In this document: positions 1 through 9,919 of the stretch, in pieces | How the letters are laid out: each line of letters begins with the position of its first letter | Position numbering within the stretch: the stretch's first letter is position 1 | Source: JAWLAT01 sp041395325 | GTDB taxonomy: Bacteria > Pseudomonadota > Gammaproteobacteria > Xanthomonadales > SZUA-5 | Direction: 5' to 3' | DNA: 64,000 nucleotides | NCBI GenBank assembly: GCA_041395325.1 | Contig: JAWLAT010000002.1 | Location: forward strand, 62,001 to 126,000 | Notes under the pieces: generated by a model | Told to the model about the DNA's origin: nothing | Seen by the model: only the letters and a program-made list of their open reading frames with translations | The model's database searches: none | Made by a program: the position numbers and the translations under genes

Positions 1-360
1 TTCAGCGGCGTACGACGATTCAAGGACTTCGAGCAGCGGCTGGGCATCGCCCGCAACATCCTGAGTACCCGACTCAAGAAGCTCACCGAGGCGGGCGTGC
101 TGGAACGGCGTCCCTCCACCGAGGACGCTCGCGAGGTCGACTACCGGCTGACACCGATGGGTCGTGAACTCGGCACGGTGCTGATCGCGCTGGCGCAGTG
201 GGGCCAGCGCTGGACCGATCAGAGCGGTGACGCGCCACGCTTCGTCAATCGACACAGCGGATCGGCGCTGCAGCCCCTGCAACTGATCGATGCGGATGGC
301 GTGGTGCTGCAACTGCGGGATATTGCGATGGTGGTGGGAAAGGCGGCAGCGAGCGGCTAG
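1..360 (+). CDS. HxlR-family transcriptional regulator, 3' part
   Basis: The frame is open from the first base, so the gene begins upstream of the window and only its last 119 codons are visible. They contain the winged-helix core typical of HxlR/MarR-like regulators: FKDFEQRLGIARNILSTRL is the recognition-helix region, followed by LTEAGVLERR and the wing DYRLTPMGREL. The tail (ALAQWGQRW) is the usual HxlR dimerisation helix. HxlR proteins are small DNA-binding regulators that often control neighbouring oxidoreductase or stress genes. The target cannot be told from what is here. The downstream gene starts 52 bases later on the same strand but is a housekeeping tRNA-modification gene, so a regulatory link is not implied. 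Confidence 0.85.
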   Translation, partial: FSGVRRFKDFEQRLGIARNILSTRLKKLTEAGVLERRPSTEDAREVDYRLTPMGRELGTVLIALAQWGQRWTDQSGDAPRFVNRHSGSALQPLQLIDADGVVLQLRDIAMVVGKAAASG

Positions 361-412
361 CCCCCTGATTCTCCGGCTGGTCTAACGCGACGGCGAACCG
401 CACAATGCGGCC

Positions 413-1408
413 ATGACGGAAATCCCCAAGCCTGGCCGATCGGTCGCGGCCGACATCGAAACCGCGCTGGCCTCTCTGCAGGCTGGTGAACTCGTTGCCA
501 TCCCAACCGAGACGGTCTACGGGTTGGCTGCCGATGCCCATTCGGACGCGGCGCTGCGGCGCATTTTCGCGCTGAAGGGACGACCGGCAGATCACCCGCT
601 GATCCTGCATCTGGGCGATGTCAGCTGGCTGTCGCGCTATGCCGCGAAGGTGCCGGACTACGCACTGTCGCTGGCGCTGGAACATTGGCCGGGGCCGTTG
701 ACGCTGGTGCTGCCGGCATCGCGGCTGGTCTCGCGAGTCGCCACCGGTGGCCAGGACACCGTCGCCTTGCGCATGCCTCGTCACACGCTGACCCAGCAAC
801 TGTTGCGCGCCTTCGGTCGCGCCGTCGCTGCGCCGAGCGCCAATCGGTATGGATCGATCAGCCCGACCTCGGCAGCCGATGTGCGCGCCGAATTTGGCGC
901 CGAGGCACCTTTGGTACTCGACGGCGGACCCTGCAGCGAAGGCATCGAGAGCACGATCATTGACTGCACCGGTCCCGCGCCGCGCTTGCTGCGTCCGGGA
1001 TCGATCCGGCTCAGTGAACTGGCACCCGTGGCCGACCGGGAAGGCCCGCGCGCACCCGGTCGGGTCGATCGACACTACGCGCCGCGCACGCCGGCCTGGC
1101 TTGCCAGCCAGTCAGACTGGCCGACTGCGGTGGCCAAGGCGCGCCGCCAGGCGATGCGCTGGCGCGTGCTGGGCTGCGGCGCCTTGCCCGAGGGCGTGGC
1201 CGGCCTGGCCTTGCCAGCCGAACCGGTGGGTTATGCCCATGGACTCTATGCGGCGCTGCGCCAACTCGATCGGGCTGGCGCGGCGCACCTGCTGGTGCAA
1301 GCACCGCCAGCGGATGAGGCGTGGTTGGCCGTGCATGACCGGGTGCGCCGTGCGACACAACCATGGCTGGATCAGGCCGGTGCTTCGGTAGACTACGCCG
1401 ATCAATAG
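413..1408 (+). CDS. L-threonylcarbamoyladenylate synthase, Sua5 type
   Basis: The 331-residue product makes threonylcarbamoyl-AMP from threonine, bicarbonate and ATP, the first step of t6A37 tRNA modification; the TsaB/D/E proteins transfer the group to tRNA. The YrdC domain fills the first ~200 residues, with PTETVYGLAADA at 31-42, the KGRPADHPLILH substrate loop, SANRYGSISPTSA and ESTIIDCT. About 130 further residues correspond to the Sua5 C-terminal domain, so this is the long Sua5/TsaC2 form rather than short TsaC/YrdC. Start is the ATG at 413. An entericidin-like gene follows after 24 bases and may share the transcript. Family assignment is firm; the reaction is taken from the family. 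Confidence 0.93.
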   Translation: MTEIPKPGRSVAADIETALASLQAGELVAIPTETVYGLAADAHSDAALRRIFALKGRPADHPLILHLGDVSWLSRYAAKVPDYALSLALEHWPGPLTLVLPASRLVSRVATGGQDTVALRMPRHTLTQQLLRAFGRAVAAPSANRYGSISPTSAADVRAEFGAEAPLVLDGGPCSEGIESTIIDCTGPAPRLLRPGSIRLSELAPVADREGPRAPGRVDRHYAPRTPAWLASQSDWPTAVAKARRQAMRWRVLGCGALPEGVAGLALPAEPVGYAHGLYAALRQLDRAGAAHLLVQAPPADEAWLAVHDRVRRATQPWLDQAGASVDYADQ

Positions 1409-1432
1409 GAATCCCTGTTCTGGAGTGCTGCG

Positions 1433-1579
1433 ATGAAGACTTCTTTTCGTTGGGCCGTTCTGTTGGCCATGCTGACCAGCTTCTGTCTGGCGACTGGCTG
1501 CAACACCGTTCGTGGCGTGGGCAAGGACATCGAAACCGCCGGCAAGTCGATCCAGAAGAAGTCCAACCGGGACGACTGA
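1433..1579 (+). CDS. entericidin A/B-like small lipoprotein
   Basis: This is a 48-residue ORF. It starts MKTSFRWAVLLAMLTSF, a positively charged and hydrophobic signal peptide, and has a lipobox LATGC with the lipidated cysteine at residue 23. The mature peptide of about 26 residues (NTVRGVGKDIETAGKSIQKK) is the amphipathic helix characteristic of the EcnAB family of bacteriolytic or membrane lipoproteins. A purine-rich TGGAG lies upstream. It sits between the Sua5 gene and an FMN-binding protein on the same strand. The role in this organism is unknown; identity rests on the signal, lipobox and VGKDIE.AG pattern. Confidence 0.87.
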   Translation: MKTSFRWAVLLAMLTSFCLATGCNTVRGVGKDIETAGKSIQKKSNRDD

Positions 1580-1582
1580 TCC

Positions 1583-2125
1583 GTGCCCGTCGAGGCGCTG
1601 CGGCAGTTCCACGATGAGAGCTGGCAACGTTTGGAAGCGGCCGTCGTCGAGCGCGACCATCCCTGTCGATTGATCCAGCTGGCGACGCATTCGGCCTCGG
1701 GTCCGCAGCTGCGGACAGTCGTTCTGCGCGAAGTGGATCGTGATCAGGCCTGCTGGCTTTGTCACACCGACGCCCGCAGCGCCAAGGTTCGAGAAATCGA
1801 GGCGGAACCGCGTGTGGCCGTGCTGGCCTACGATGGCAGGGTAGGGCTGCAACTGCGCGGCGCAGGCACGGCGACGTTGGAGCGCGAGAGGTCGGTCTGT
1901 GCCGAGGCCTGGTCGACCCTGTCGGTGAGCGCCAGACGGCTGTATCTGGCCGCTGCGAACCAGGAGCAAGCCGATCCCGGTGACGAGTTGGAGGGGATGG
2001 CGAATCTCACGCTGCTGCGCATCCGGCTGCAGATGCTGGACCTGTTGCTGCTGCATCCGGACGGACATCGGCGGGCACGCTATCGGGCTGATCAGGGCTG
2101 GCGTGGGGCATGGATTCGGCCCTGA
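1583..2125 (+). CDS. pyridoxamine 5'-phosphate oxidase-like FMN-binding protein
   Basis: The 180-residue product has the split-barrel pattern of the PNPOx-like flavin family: LIQLATHSASGPQLRTVVLRE near residue 32, then CWLCHTDARSAKVREIE and VAVLAYDGRVGLQLRGAG. The C-terminal MLDLLLLHPDGHRRARYR resembles the substrate-side end of PdxH relatives. It is shorter than genuine PdxH (about 210-220 residues), so it is better called a PdxH-like flavoprotein of unknown substrate. The start is a GTG at 1583, three bases after the entericidin stop, which suggests co-transcription. No membrane or export signal is present. Confidence 0.8.
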   Translation: MPVEALRQFHDESWQRLEAAVVERDHPCRLIQLATHSASGPQLRTVVLREVDRDQACWLCHTDARSAKVREIEAEPRVAVLAYDGRVGLQLRGAGTATLERERSVCAEAWSTLSVSARRLYLAAANQEQADPGDELEGMANLTLLRIRLQMLDLLLLHPDGHRRARYRADQGWRGAWIRP

Positions 2126-2325
2126 CCCGATTGCGGATCGGCGATCGATGTTTCTGCACAGCGGGCCTGATCGGGCGTTCAGAAGGCTGAAGCGTCCGCT
2201 ACTGGGGGCGACGGATTCGACGTCTGCGGGCGTTAATGAGATCGAAGTCGACGCGCTCGTGCGCGTTGATCTAACGCTGACCACGGATTGGGAATGGTTC
2301 GAATGACGGGAAGGAGCGAATCAGC

Positions 2326-3745
2326 GTGTCGTTGAAGGGTTGGAGTGGAATCATCATTGCTGCCGTTGTGGCGCTGCTGGCCTGGTGGTTCTGGCCCTGG
2401 CAGGCCGAGCGGCAGCAGGGTCCGGGCTGGCGCACCACCACGGTCGATCGTGGGCCGATCAGTGTCAGTGTCTCGGCCACCGGCACCTTGAAGGCGCTGT
2501 CGACGGTCGATGTGGGCACGCAGGTGTCCGGTCAGGTGCTGCAGGTGCTGGCGGACTTCAATGACCAGGTCACCGCGGGCCAGATCATCGCAATCATCGA
2601 TCCGGCCAATTTTCAGGCGCGCTTGACTCAGGCACGCGCCGATCTGGCCAGCGCCCGCGCGGGCCTGGAAGAGGCGCAGGCCAATCATCGCAATGCCGAG
2701 GCCGACTACACCCGCAAGACCGAGCTGAACGCGCGCCAGCTGGTCGCTCGCAGTGAGGTGGATCTGGCGCTGGCCGCCCGCGATCAGGCACGTGCACGCG
2801 TCAGCTCAGCCCGTGCCAGCATCGCCCAACGTGACGCGGCGGTCGCCAATGCCGAACTGGATCTGACCTACACCGAGATTCGCGCACCGGTCGACGGCGT
2901 GGTGCTGCTGCGTCAGGTGGAGCCGGGTCAGACCGTGGCCGCCAGTTTCCAGACGCCCGTGCTGTTCCAGATTGCCGAGGATCTGGCGCAGATGCAGATC
3001 GAGTTGGCGGTCGATGAGAGCGACGTGGGGCAGATTCGGGCCGATTTGCCAGTGCGCTTCACCGTCGATGCCTTTCCCGGACGGCGCTTCGAGGGCCGCG
3101 TGCGGCAGGTCCGGCTGGCGGCCACCAACGTCGCCAACGTCATCACCTATCCGGTCGTCATCGATGTCGACAACGCCGATCTCAGCCTGCTGCCCGGCAT
3201 GACGGCCAGTGCCACCATCGAAGTGGCACGGCGCAACGACGTACTGCGGGTGGCCAATGCCGCGCTGCGCTTCAAGCCCGATGGCGTGGAAGAGCCGCAG
3301 CAACGCATGGGCGGCGGCATGGACCTCAGTGCCGTGGCTGAGTCATTGCAGCTCAATCCAACCCAGCAGGCTGCATTTGACGCCGACACCGAGCAGCTGC
3401 GCCAGCGCATGCAGGAGCGCGCCGCCGCTGGCGGCTGGAGTGGCAGTCAGCGACCGGCTGGCGCCGCGCCGGCTGGCGCGTCTGGCGGCATGGATCCCGC
3501 CGCGCTGGCTGAGCGCATTGCCGGACGCATCCTCGCCGGCTACGCCAATTTCATGGCGACACTGGATGCCGAGCAGCGTCAGGCCTTCGAACGCGGTGTG
3601 CAGGACACGTTGAAGGCGCGCCGTGCATTCCTCTGGACCTTGCGTGACGGTCAGCCGGAGGCGCTGCCCGTGCGGGTGGGCATCAGCGACGCCACCCATA
3701 CGGAGGTGAGCGGGCGCGATCTGGATGCTGGGCTGGAGGTCCTCA

Positions 3746-3762
<17 letters not shown>
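2326..3762 (+). CDS. macA: MacA-type periplasmic adaptor (HlyD/RND-MFP family)
   Basis: The 478-residue product has an N-terminal membrane anchor (IIIAAVVALLAWWFW), a lipoyl/barrel-sandwich domain (TGTLKALSTVDVGTQVSGQV) and a long alpha-hairpin at about residues 90-175. The second lipoyl half follows (YTEIRAPVDGVVLLRQVEPG), then the beta-barrel. MacA relatives join an inner-membrane MacB ABC exporter to TolC to expel macrolides, peptides or siderophores. About 105 residues (roughly 320-425), rich in Gln, Arg, Ala and Gly, are inserted before the final domain that begins RRAFLWTLRDG; the usual family length is near 370-390. Start is GTG 2326 after an AGGAG-like sequence. The ATPase gene overlaps its end by 17 bases. 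Confidence 0.88.
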
Positions 3763-4440
<678 letters not shown>

Positions 4441-4444
<4 letters not shown>

Positions 4445-5736
4445 ATCGTGCAATCACGGCGGCGCCGAACGAGCTATCCGGGCCCGCTGTGGCCACGCAT
4501 GGCCGCGCCGGGCTGGTGGATATCCTGGCGATGTCGGCGCACGCGCTGCGCGGCAACTGGCTACGCAGCACGCTGACGGCGCTGGGCGTGATCATCGGCA
4601 TCGCAGCGGTCATCGTCATGGTCTCGGTGGGGCAGGGCACGCAGAGTCGGCTGGACGAAACCATCGCCCGTCTTGGCAGCAATCGCATCGATGTGATGGC
4701 CAATTTCAGCCGCCAGGGTGCCGTCCGCATGGGCGCGGGCAGCGCCACGACGCTGAGCGTGCGCGATGCCCAGGCCATTCGCGAGCGGGTCGACGGGGCG
4801 GCCTACGTCAGTGGCATCCTGCGCGGTGGCACCCAGGTCATTCTGGCCGAACAGAACTGGTCGACCCAGTGGTACGGCGTGGAACCGGACTACTTCACGG
4901 TCTACGACTGGAAGCTGGTCGAAGGCGACGGCCTGCTGCCAGACGACTACCGGGCCGCGGCGACCAAGGTGATCCTGGGCAAGACAGTGCGGGAGAAGCT
5001 GTTTGGTGACAGCGATCCGGTGGGCGCGCAGATCCGCGTCGGCCGGGTGCCTTTCACGGTCGTCGGTGTCACCGGCGAAAAAGGGCAGAGCGGCTGGGGC
5101 GGCGATCAGGACGATGTGATCTTCGTGCCGCTGGAGACGGCGCGGCGGCGGTTGATGGGTCAGCTGCAGCTGCCCCCCGGCGCGCTGATGCAGATTGCCG
5201 TCGGCACCCAGACGGCCGAGGAACTGGAACCGGTCGAGCGCTCACTGAACGAGCTGATGCGGGAATTGCACAAGATCCAGCCGGGCGCCGAGGACGACTT
5301 CATGGTCCGCAACCTGACTTCGCTGGTCAGCGCCCGCACCGAGACAACCCGATTGATGTCCCTGCTGCTCGGCGCGGTGGCGACGATCTCGTTGATCGTC
5401 GGCGGCATCGGCATCATGAACATCATGCTGGTCTCGGTCACCGAGCGGATACGGGAGATCGGCTTGAGGATGGCCATCGGTGCTACGCCGGGCGACATCC
5501 AGCGGCAGTTCCTGGCCGAGGCGATGATGATCTCGCTGGGCGGTGGTGCAATCGGGATTGCCATCGGCATCGGCGGCAGCCTGCTCGCCAGTCGCTATGG
5601 CGCCCTGCCGGTGCAGCTGGATTTTCAGGTGATCGCCCTGGCCACGGCCTTCGCGGTGGCGACCGGGTTGTTCTTTGGCTATTACCCGGCCCGCAAGGCC
5701 GCGCGGCTGGATCCGATTGAAGCCCTGCGGCAATAG
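4441..5736 (+). CDS. macB: MacB-type ABC permease (FtsX family)
   Basis: The 431-residue inner-membrane protein shows the MacB layout. A first transmembrane helix (LRSTLTALGVIIGIAAVIVM, about 41-60) precedes a large periplasmic MacB core domain from VSVGQGTQSRLDETIARLGS to about residue 285. The C-terminal FtsX block of three helices follows, with the conserved VGGIGIMNIMLVSVTERIRE and EIGLRMAIGATPGDIQRQF. It ends in YPARKAARLDPIEALRQ, the standard FtsX tail. It acts with the ATPase and adaptor just upstream as a tripartite exporter, probably through a TolC encoded elsewhere. The ATG overlaps the ATPase stop by four bases. Confidence 0.93.
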
Positions 5737-5746
5737 GCGACGATCC

Positions 5747-6562
5747 TTAGAGGAATAGATCCGGCAGCAGTGGTGTGCCCGGCTGAACGGCGTAGCGCTC
5801 AAAGTCGTCGCAGCCGGCTTCACGCAGCACGTCCTCGTCTAGCAGAAACGCGCCACTGCGTTCCCGGCTGGGGCGGGACAGGACCGCATGGGCCGCATCG
5901 GCCATGATCTCCGGCGTGCGGCAGGCGAGCGGATCGACGCCCGGCAGCATGGCCAACGCGGCCGTGCGGATCACGGTGCGTGGCCATAGCGCGTTCACCG
6001 CCACCCCTTGTTCGGCGAATTCGGCCGCCAGGCCCAGCACGCACTGGCTCATGCCGAGCTTGGCCATCGTGTAGGCCAGATGCGGCCCGTACCAGCGTGG
6101 GTCAGTAGTGATGGGCGGTGACAGCATCAGGATGTGCGGATTGGCTGCGCGCAGCAGATGCGGCAGACAGACCTGCGAGCACAGATAGGTGCCGCGCACA
6201 TTGACGCCAAACATCAGATCGAAGCGCTTCATCGGCGTCTGCAGCGTGCCGGTCAAGCTGATCGCGCTGGCGTTGTTGACCAGGATGTCGATACCGCCAA
6301 ACTGGGCGACGGCCTGTTCGACGGCGGCCTGGACCTGCGCTTCGTCGCGAATATCCACTTTCAGCGGCAGTGCCTGGCCACCGGCCGCCTCGATCTCGGC
6401 CGCGGCCGAATGGATGGTCCCCGGCAGCTTCGGATTGGGCACGTTGCTCTTGGCAGCGATGACGATGTTGGCGCCGTCACGCGCCGCCCGCAGGGCGATC
6501 GCCAAACCGATACCGCGAGAGGCACCGGTGATGAACAGGGTCTTGCCCTTCAGGCTCTGCAT
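5747..6562 (-). CDS. short-chain dehydrogenase/reductase (HSDL2-like)
   Basis: The 271-residue product is a Rossmann-fold SDR. It has the cofactor motif TGASRGIG near residue 13, NNAS at about 93-96, a serine in ILMLSPP, and the active-site Y/K pair in AYTMAKLGMSQCVLGLA. The pattern KSNVPNPKLPGTIHSAAAEI is typical of the SDR family of hydroxysteroid dehydrogenase-like protein 2, often linked to fatty acid metabolism. The substrate is unknown. It is convergent with macB, with ten bases between the stops. The LON-domain gene upstream on the same strand ends 27 bases before it. Confidence 0.9.
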   Translation of the reverse strand: MQSLKGKTLFITGASRGIGLAIALRAARDGANIVIAAKSNVPNPKLPGTIHSAAAEIEAAGGQALPLKVDIRDEAQVQAAVEQAVAQFGGIDILVNNASAISLTGTLQTPMKRFDLMFGVNVRGTYLCSQVCLPHLLRAANPHILMLSPPITTDPRWYGPHLAYTMAKLGMSQCVLGLAAEFAEQGVAVNALWPRTVIRTAALAMLPGVDPLACRTPEIMADAAHAVLSRPSRERSGAFLLDEDVLREAGCDDFERYAVQPGTPLLPDLFL

Positions 6563-6589
6563 GGTACGGATTCCTTTGGAGATGGCGGG

Positions 6590-7195
6590 TCAGTCCCGAT
6601 CACGCTGAAAGCGCGGCAGCAGTTCCAGCAGGCGCTGCAGTCGCAGAGGAGGATCGTCGATCTCCAGCAGTTGCTGTCGCTCGGTCAGCGCCAGTGGTAG
6701 TAACTCGGCCATGCGCCAGGCCAGCCAGCTGGCTTCGTCGCGCTGTTGTCGCAGTCGCTCGGGCAGTGCATTGCCCGCACGTTCCAGCAAGCGGTCGAGC
6801 AGGGTGGCCAGCAAGCCGTACTCGGGCGGTACCGGCAGAGGCGCTGCTTCGGGCAGCAACTGAACCCTGGCCCGCAGCAACCCATTGCCGGCCACGCGAC
6901 TGTGCTCGACATGAAATCGTCGTCCGCCCACGGCCTGAATGCCCAGCAGACCGTCGGGCTGGGTGTTGAAATCGATGATGTGCGCCAGCGTCCCGGTGGC
7001 CGCCGCCGTCGTCGTCGTGGCCTCGCTGTCCCCCTCGGCGTCAGGGTCGGGCAGCACCGCGCAGACGCCGAATGGTTGCCCCAGTCGACTGCATTCGCGA
7101 ACCAGGTCCAGGTAACGCGCCTCAAAGATGCGCAGCGGCAGATGGCCGTCGGGAAACAGCACCGTGCCGAGCGGAAAGAGTGGCAGATCGTCCAT
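6590..7195 (-). CDS. LON substrate-binding-domain protein
   Basis: This 201-residue protein consists of a Lon N-terminal domain without the AAA+ or protease parts: DDLPLFPLGTVLFPDGHLPLR at the N-terminus is the hallmark, followed by FGVCAVL and TLAHIIDF. Stand-alone LON proteins occur widely in proteobacteria; their function is not established and they are presumed to bind proteins. The ATG (complement of 7193-7195) overlaps the mpl stop by one base, so translation is probably coupled to mpl. The C-terminal half is an arginine- and leucine-rich helical region. Confidence 0.9.
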   Translation of the reverse strand: MDDLPLFPLGTVLFPDGHLPLRIFEARYLDLVRECSRLGQPFGVCAVLPDPDAEGDSEATTTTAAATGTLAHIIDFNTQPDGLLGIQAVGGRRFHVEHSRVAGNGLLRARVQLLPEAAPLPVPPEYGLLATLLDRLLERAGNALPERLRQQRDEASWLAWRMAELLPLALTERQQLLEIDDPPLRLQRLLELLPRFQRDRD

Positions 7196-8580
7196 CAGAC
7201 GACCGGGTTCGCGTTGCCAAGTTCAGCCAGCAGGCGGCGCGGCAGGTTGTCGAAGCTGCCATTGCTCATGAAGACCACATGATCGCCGGGCTGGACCGTT
7301 TGCAGCAGCGTTGCCAGCAGCGCATCGCTGCCGGGGCTGGTCCGCCCGCGCCCGCCCAGCGGCGAGATGGCGCCCGAGGCGTCCCAGGGCAACTCGGGCC
7401 GTTCGACCACGAAGGCCAGATCGGCCCCAGCCAGTGCCGGCGCCAGACCGTCACGGTGGGCACCCAGGCGCATCGAGTTGCTGCGCGGCTCCAGCGCGAC
7501 GATCAACCGGCCATTGCCGGCGAGGGCGCGCGCGGCGTCGATGGTCACGGCCACCGCCGTCGGGTGATGGGCGAAGTCCTCCAGTATCTCGATACCACCG
7601 GCACGGCCCAGGTGCTCCAGCCGGCGTCGAACACCGCGGAATGCCGGCAGCAGCCGCAGCGAGGTTGCCGGGTCCACGCCGACCGCCGCCGCGGCGGCAA
7701 TGGCCGCGACGGCATTCGCCACGTTGTGTCGACCGCGCAGCGCCCATTGCGCACGACCCATCTGCTGGCCGCGGAGGCTCAGTACGAACTCACCGCCATC
7801 GGCACTGACTTCTGCCTGCCATTCAGCCGGGATCGCGGGGTCGATACTGAAGCGCTCGACGGGCGTCCAGCTGCCCTTTGCCAACACCCGCTCCAGAGCG
7901 GCATCGCCGGCGTGCACGATCAGCCGACCACAGCGTGGTACGACGCGGACCAGGTGATGGAACTGGCGCTCGATCGCGGCCAGATCATCGAAGATGTCGG
8001 CGTGATCGAACTCGAGATTGTTGAGGATCGCCACTTCCGGCCGGTAGTGAATGAACTTGGAGCGCTTGTCGAAAAAGGCGCTGTCGTACTCGTCGCCCTC
8101 GACCACAAAGCAGTCGCCGGAACCCAGCCGCGCGGACTTCGGGAAATCGTGGGCGACGCCACCAATGAGAAAGCCAGGATCGCGACCGGCGCGATCGAGC
8201 AGGAAGGCCAGAATTGAGGTGGTGGTGGTCTTGCCGTGGGTGCCGCAAACAGCCAGGGTTCGACGCCCTGCAAGCACGCGTTCGGCCAGCCACTGCGGGC
8301 CGGACCGGTATGGCAGGCGCCGATCGAGCACGGCCTCCACCGCCGGATTGCCGCGCGACAGGGCATTTCCGACCAGAATCTCCGCGCCTTCCGGGCCCAG
8401 GTGGTCGGCCGAATAGCCTTCCCGCAGATCAATGCCCAGCGCCTGCAGCTGCAGACTCATCGGGGGATAGACCTGCTGGTCACTGCCACTGACAGCGAGT
8501 TGCAATTCCGTGGCCAAAGCCGCCAGGCCGCCCATGAAGGTGCCGCAGACGCCCAGTATGTGGACGGGGGCCGTGCTCAT
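7195..8580 (-). CDS. mpl: UDP-N-acetylmuramate:L-Ala-gamma-D-Glu-meso-Dap ligase Mpl
   Basis: Mpl ligates recycled murein tripeptide to UDP-MurNAc in peptidoglycan recycling. The 461-residue product has the Mur-ligase order: N-terminal Rossmann-like VHILGVCGTFMGGLA, the ATP loop CGTHGKTTTTSILAFLL, EGDEYDSAFFDKRSKF, the DNLEFDHADIFD-like segment NNLEFDHADIFDDL, and the C-terminal FAHHPTAV. The start was set at the ATG ending at base 8580, because the upstream open frame has no family similarity and this ATG overlaps the preceding gene's stop in an ATGA arrangement. Cytoplasmic. Confidence 0.95.
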   Translation of the reverse strand: MSTAPVHILGVCGTFMGGLAALATELQLAVSGSDQQVYPPMSLQLQALGIDLREGYSADHLGPEGAEILVGNALSRGNPAVEAVLDRRLPYRSGPQWLAERVLAGRRTLAVCGTHGKTTTTSILAFLLDRAGRDPGFLIGGVAHDFPKSARLGSGDCFVVEGDEYDSAFFDKRSKFIHYRPEVAILNNLEFDHADIFDDLAAIERQFHHLVRVVPRCGRLIVHAGDAALERVLAKGSWTPVERFSIDPAIPAEWQAEVSADGGEFVLSLRGQQMGRAQWALRGRHNVANAVAAIAAAAAVGVDPATSLRLLPAFRGVRRRLEHLGRAGGIEILEDFAHHPTAVAVTIDAARALAGNGRLIVALEPRSNSMRLGAHRDGLAPALAGADLAFVVERPELPWDASGAISPLGGRGRTSPGSDALLATLLQTVQPGDHVVFMSNGSFDNLPRRLLAELGNANPVV

Positions 8581-9134
8581 GAGCTGCCCTGTGCCACCGG
8601 CATGCCAAACAGCCAGTGGCCAACGGACAATTGAATCAGCAGCAAAGCCATGGCCAGCGCCACACCGCCAAGCAAGGGCAGCTCCAGCGCCTTGCGCAAG
8701 ATGTGTCCACTGACGATCAATGACCACACCATGATCGCCAACCAGAGCAGAAAGAGCAGCTGCGACAGGCCAGACTTGGGATCGTTCTCGCCGGCCTGCA
8801 GCAACAGGATCGTCACGGGCAACATGGCGATGGTGAGCAGCGCGTCGGCGCCGAACATCGCAATGGCGGTCTGCAGGAATCGGGCCTCGCGACCCCAAAT
8901 TCGCAGCAATGACCAGATCAGTGCCAAGCCGAAGGCCATCCCGAAGAACATGCGGCCGTAGGTCGCTTCCTCGGGCATGGCGCGCAGATAGAGGACCGTC
9001 AGCAGCAGATTGAGGACCAACGCCAGCAACAGCAGCGTCGGTGACGCTGGCAGATCGGCCGGTGAGGCGCGCAGTCGCGCGATATCCAGCAGCAGCCCCA
9101 GCGGGGCCCGGCGGGTCTCCGGGGCTTCGTTCAT
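8577..9134 (-). CDS. hypothetical multi-pass membrane protein
   Basis: I do not recognise a named family. The 185-residue product has four or five hydrophobic segments: LLLLALVLNLLLTVLYL, FFGMAFGLALIWSLLRIW, ADALLTIAMLPVTILLL, LLFLLWLAIMVWSLIVSG and LLGGVALAMALLLIQL. The start is the ATG at 9134 (MNEAPETRRAP), because the frame upstream looks like non-coding shadow sequence. It lies between adk and mpl and overlaps mpl by four bases, so it may be co-expressed with cell-envelope recycling; this is context only. Confidence 0.78.
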   Translation of the reverse strand: MNEAPETRRAPLGLLLDIARLRASPADLPASPTLLLLALVLNLLLTVLYLRAMPEEATYGRMFFGMAFGLALIWSLLRIWGREARFLQTAIAMFGADALLTIAMLPVTILLLQAGENDPKSGLSQLLFLLWLAIMVWSLIVSGHILRKALELPLLGGVALAMALLLIQLSVGHWLFGMPVAQGSS

Positions 9135-9159
9135 GTGGCGGCGCTTGCTGCCGCGCGAA

Positions 9160-9720
9160 TCACTGCAGACAGGCGACGATGCGCTCGGCGATCTCTTCGA
9201 CCGTGCCGGTGCCCTCGACGCGGGACAACTTGCCCTGGCCGGCAAAATGTTCGATCACCGGAGCGGTCTGATCGCGATAGACCTGCAGGCGGCGACGCAC
9301 GCTTTCCGGGTTGTCGTCAGCGCGTCCCTCGGCGGCACCACGCAGACTGATGCGGTCGAGAATGATCGCTTCGTCCACGTCCAGTTGCACGGCGTAATCG
9401 ACCGGCTGCTGCAGACGAGCGAGCAACTGGTCCAGCGCCTGAGCCTGTTCCAGATTGCGCGGATAGCCGTCCAGAATGAACCCGGCGGCAATATCGGCTT
9501 CGCCCAGGCGCTCCTCCAGCATGCCGAGCACGATCGCGTCGGACACCAGTTCGCCACGTTCCATCACAGCCTGGGCCTGCTTGCCCAGCGCAGTGCCAGC
9601 GCGAACCGCGGCGCGGAGCAGATCGCCGGTGGAAATGTGCGGTACGGACAGCCGCTCCTTGAGCAGTGCAGCCTGGGTTCCCTTGCCCGAGCCGGGCGCA
9701 CCGAGCAGTACGATTCGCAT
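9160..9720 (-). CDS. adk: adenylate kinase
   Basis: Catalyses ATP + AMP to 2 ADP. The 186-residue protein begins MRIVLLGAPGSGKGTQAALL (P-loop). It has the NMP-binding SVPHISTGDLLR, the AMP motif GFILDGYPRNLEQAQAL and the LID-side arginines in RADDNPESVRRRLQVY. It is the short-LID form without the zinc/extended LID of the ~214-residue enterobacterial enzyme, as is common in Xanthomonas relatives. It is divergent from the pfp gene across about 200 bases, an arrangement known in Lysobacterales. Confidence 0.96.
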   Translation of the reverse strand: MRIVLLGAPGSGKGTQAALLKERLSVPHISTGDLLRAAVRAGTALGKQAQAVMERGELVSDAIVLGMLEERLGEADIAAGFILDGYPRNLEQAQALDQLLARLQQPVDYAVQLDVDEAIILDRISLRGAAEGRADDNPESVRRRLQVYRDQTAPVIEHFAGQGKLSRVEGTGTVEEIAERIVACLQ

Positions 9721-9919
9721 GATCAGAATCCTTTCAGCGGGAGGCAGCCGTTGGCGGCTGCGCAGGCCCGAATCGCATGGTGAAGCGGCGTAAGAGCAAG
9801 TACGCTAACGGAAGCTCGGAGCCGAAGTCAAACCAGTTCAGCCCCCGTTTGCGGGTGGCCCAACGGGAGGTTTTTGGGAGGCTCGACCATGGACCGCCAA
9901 TCGACCAGGACGTTAAACG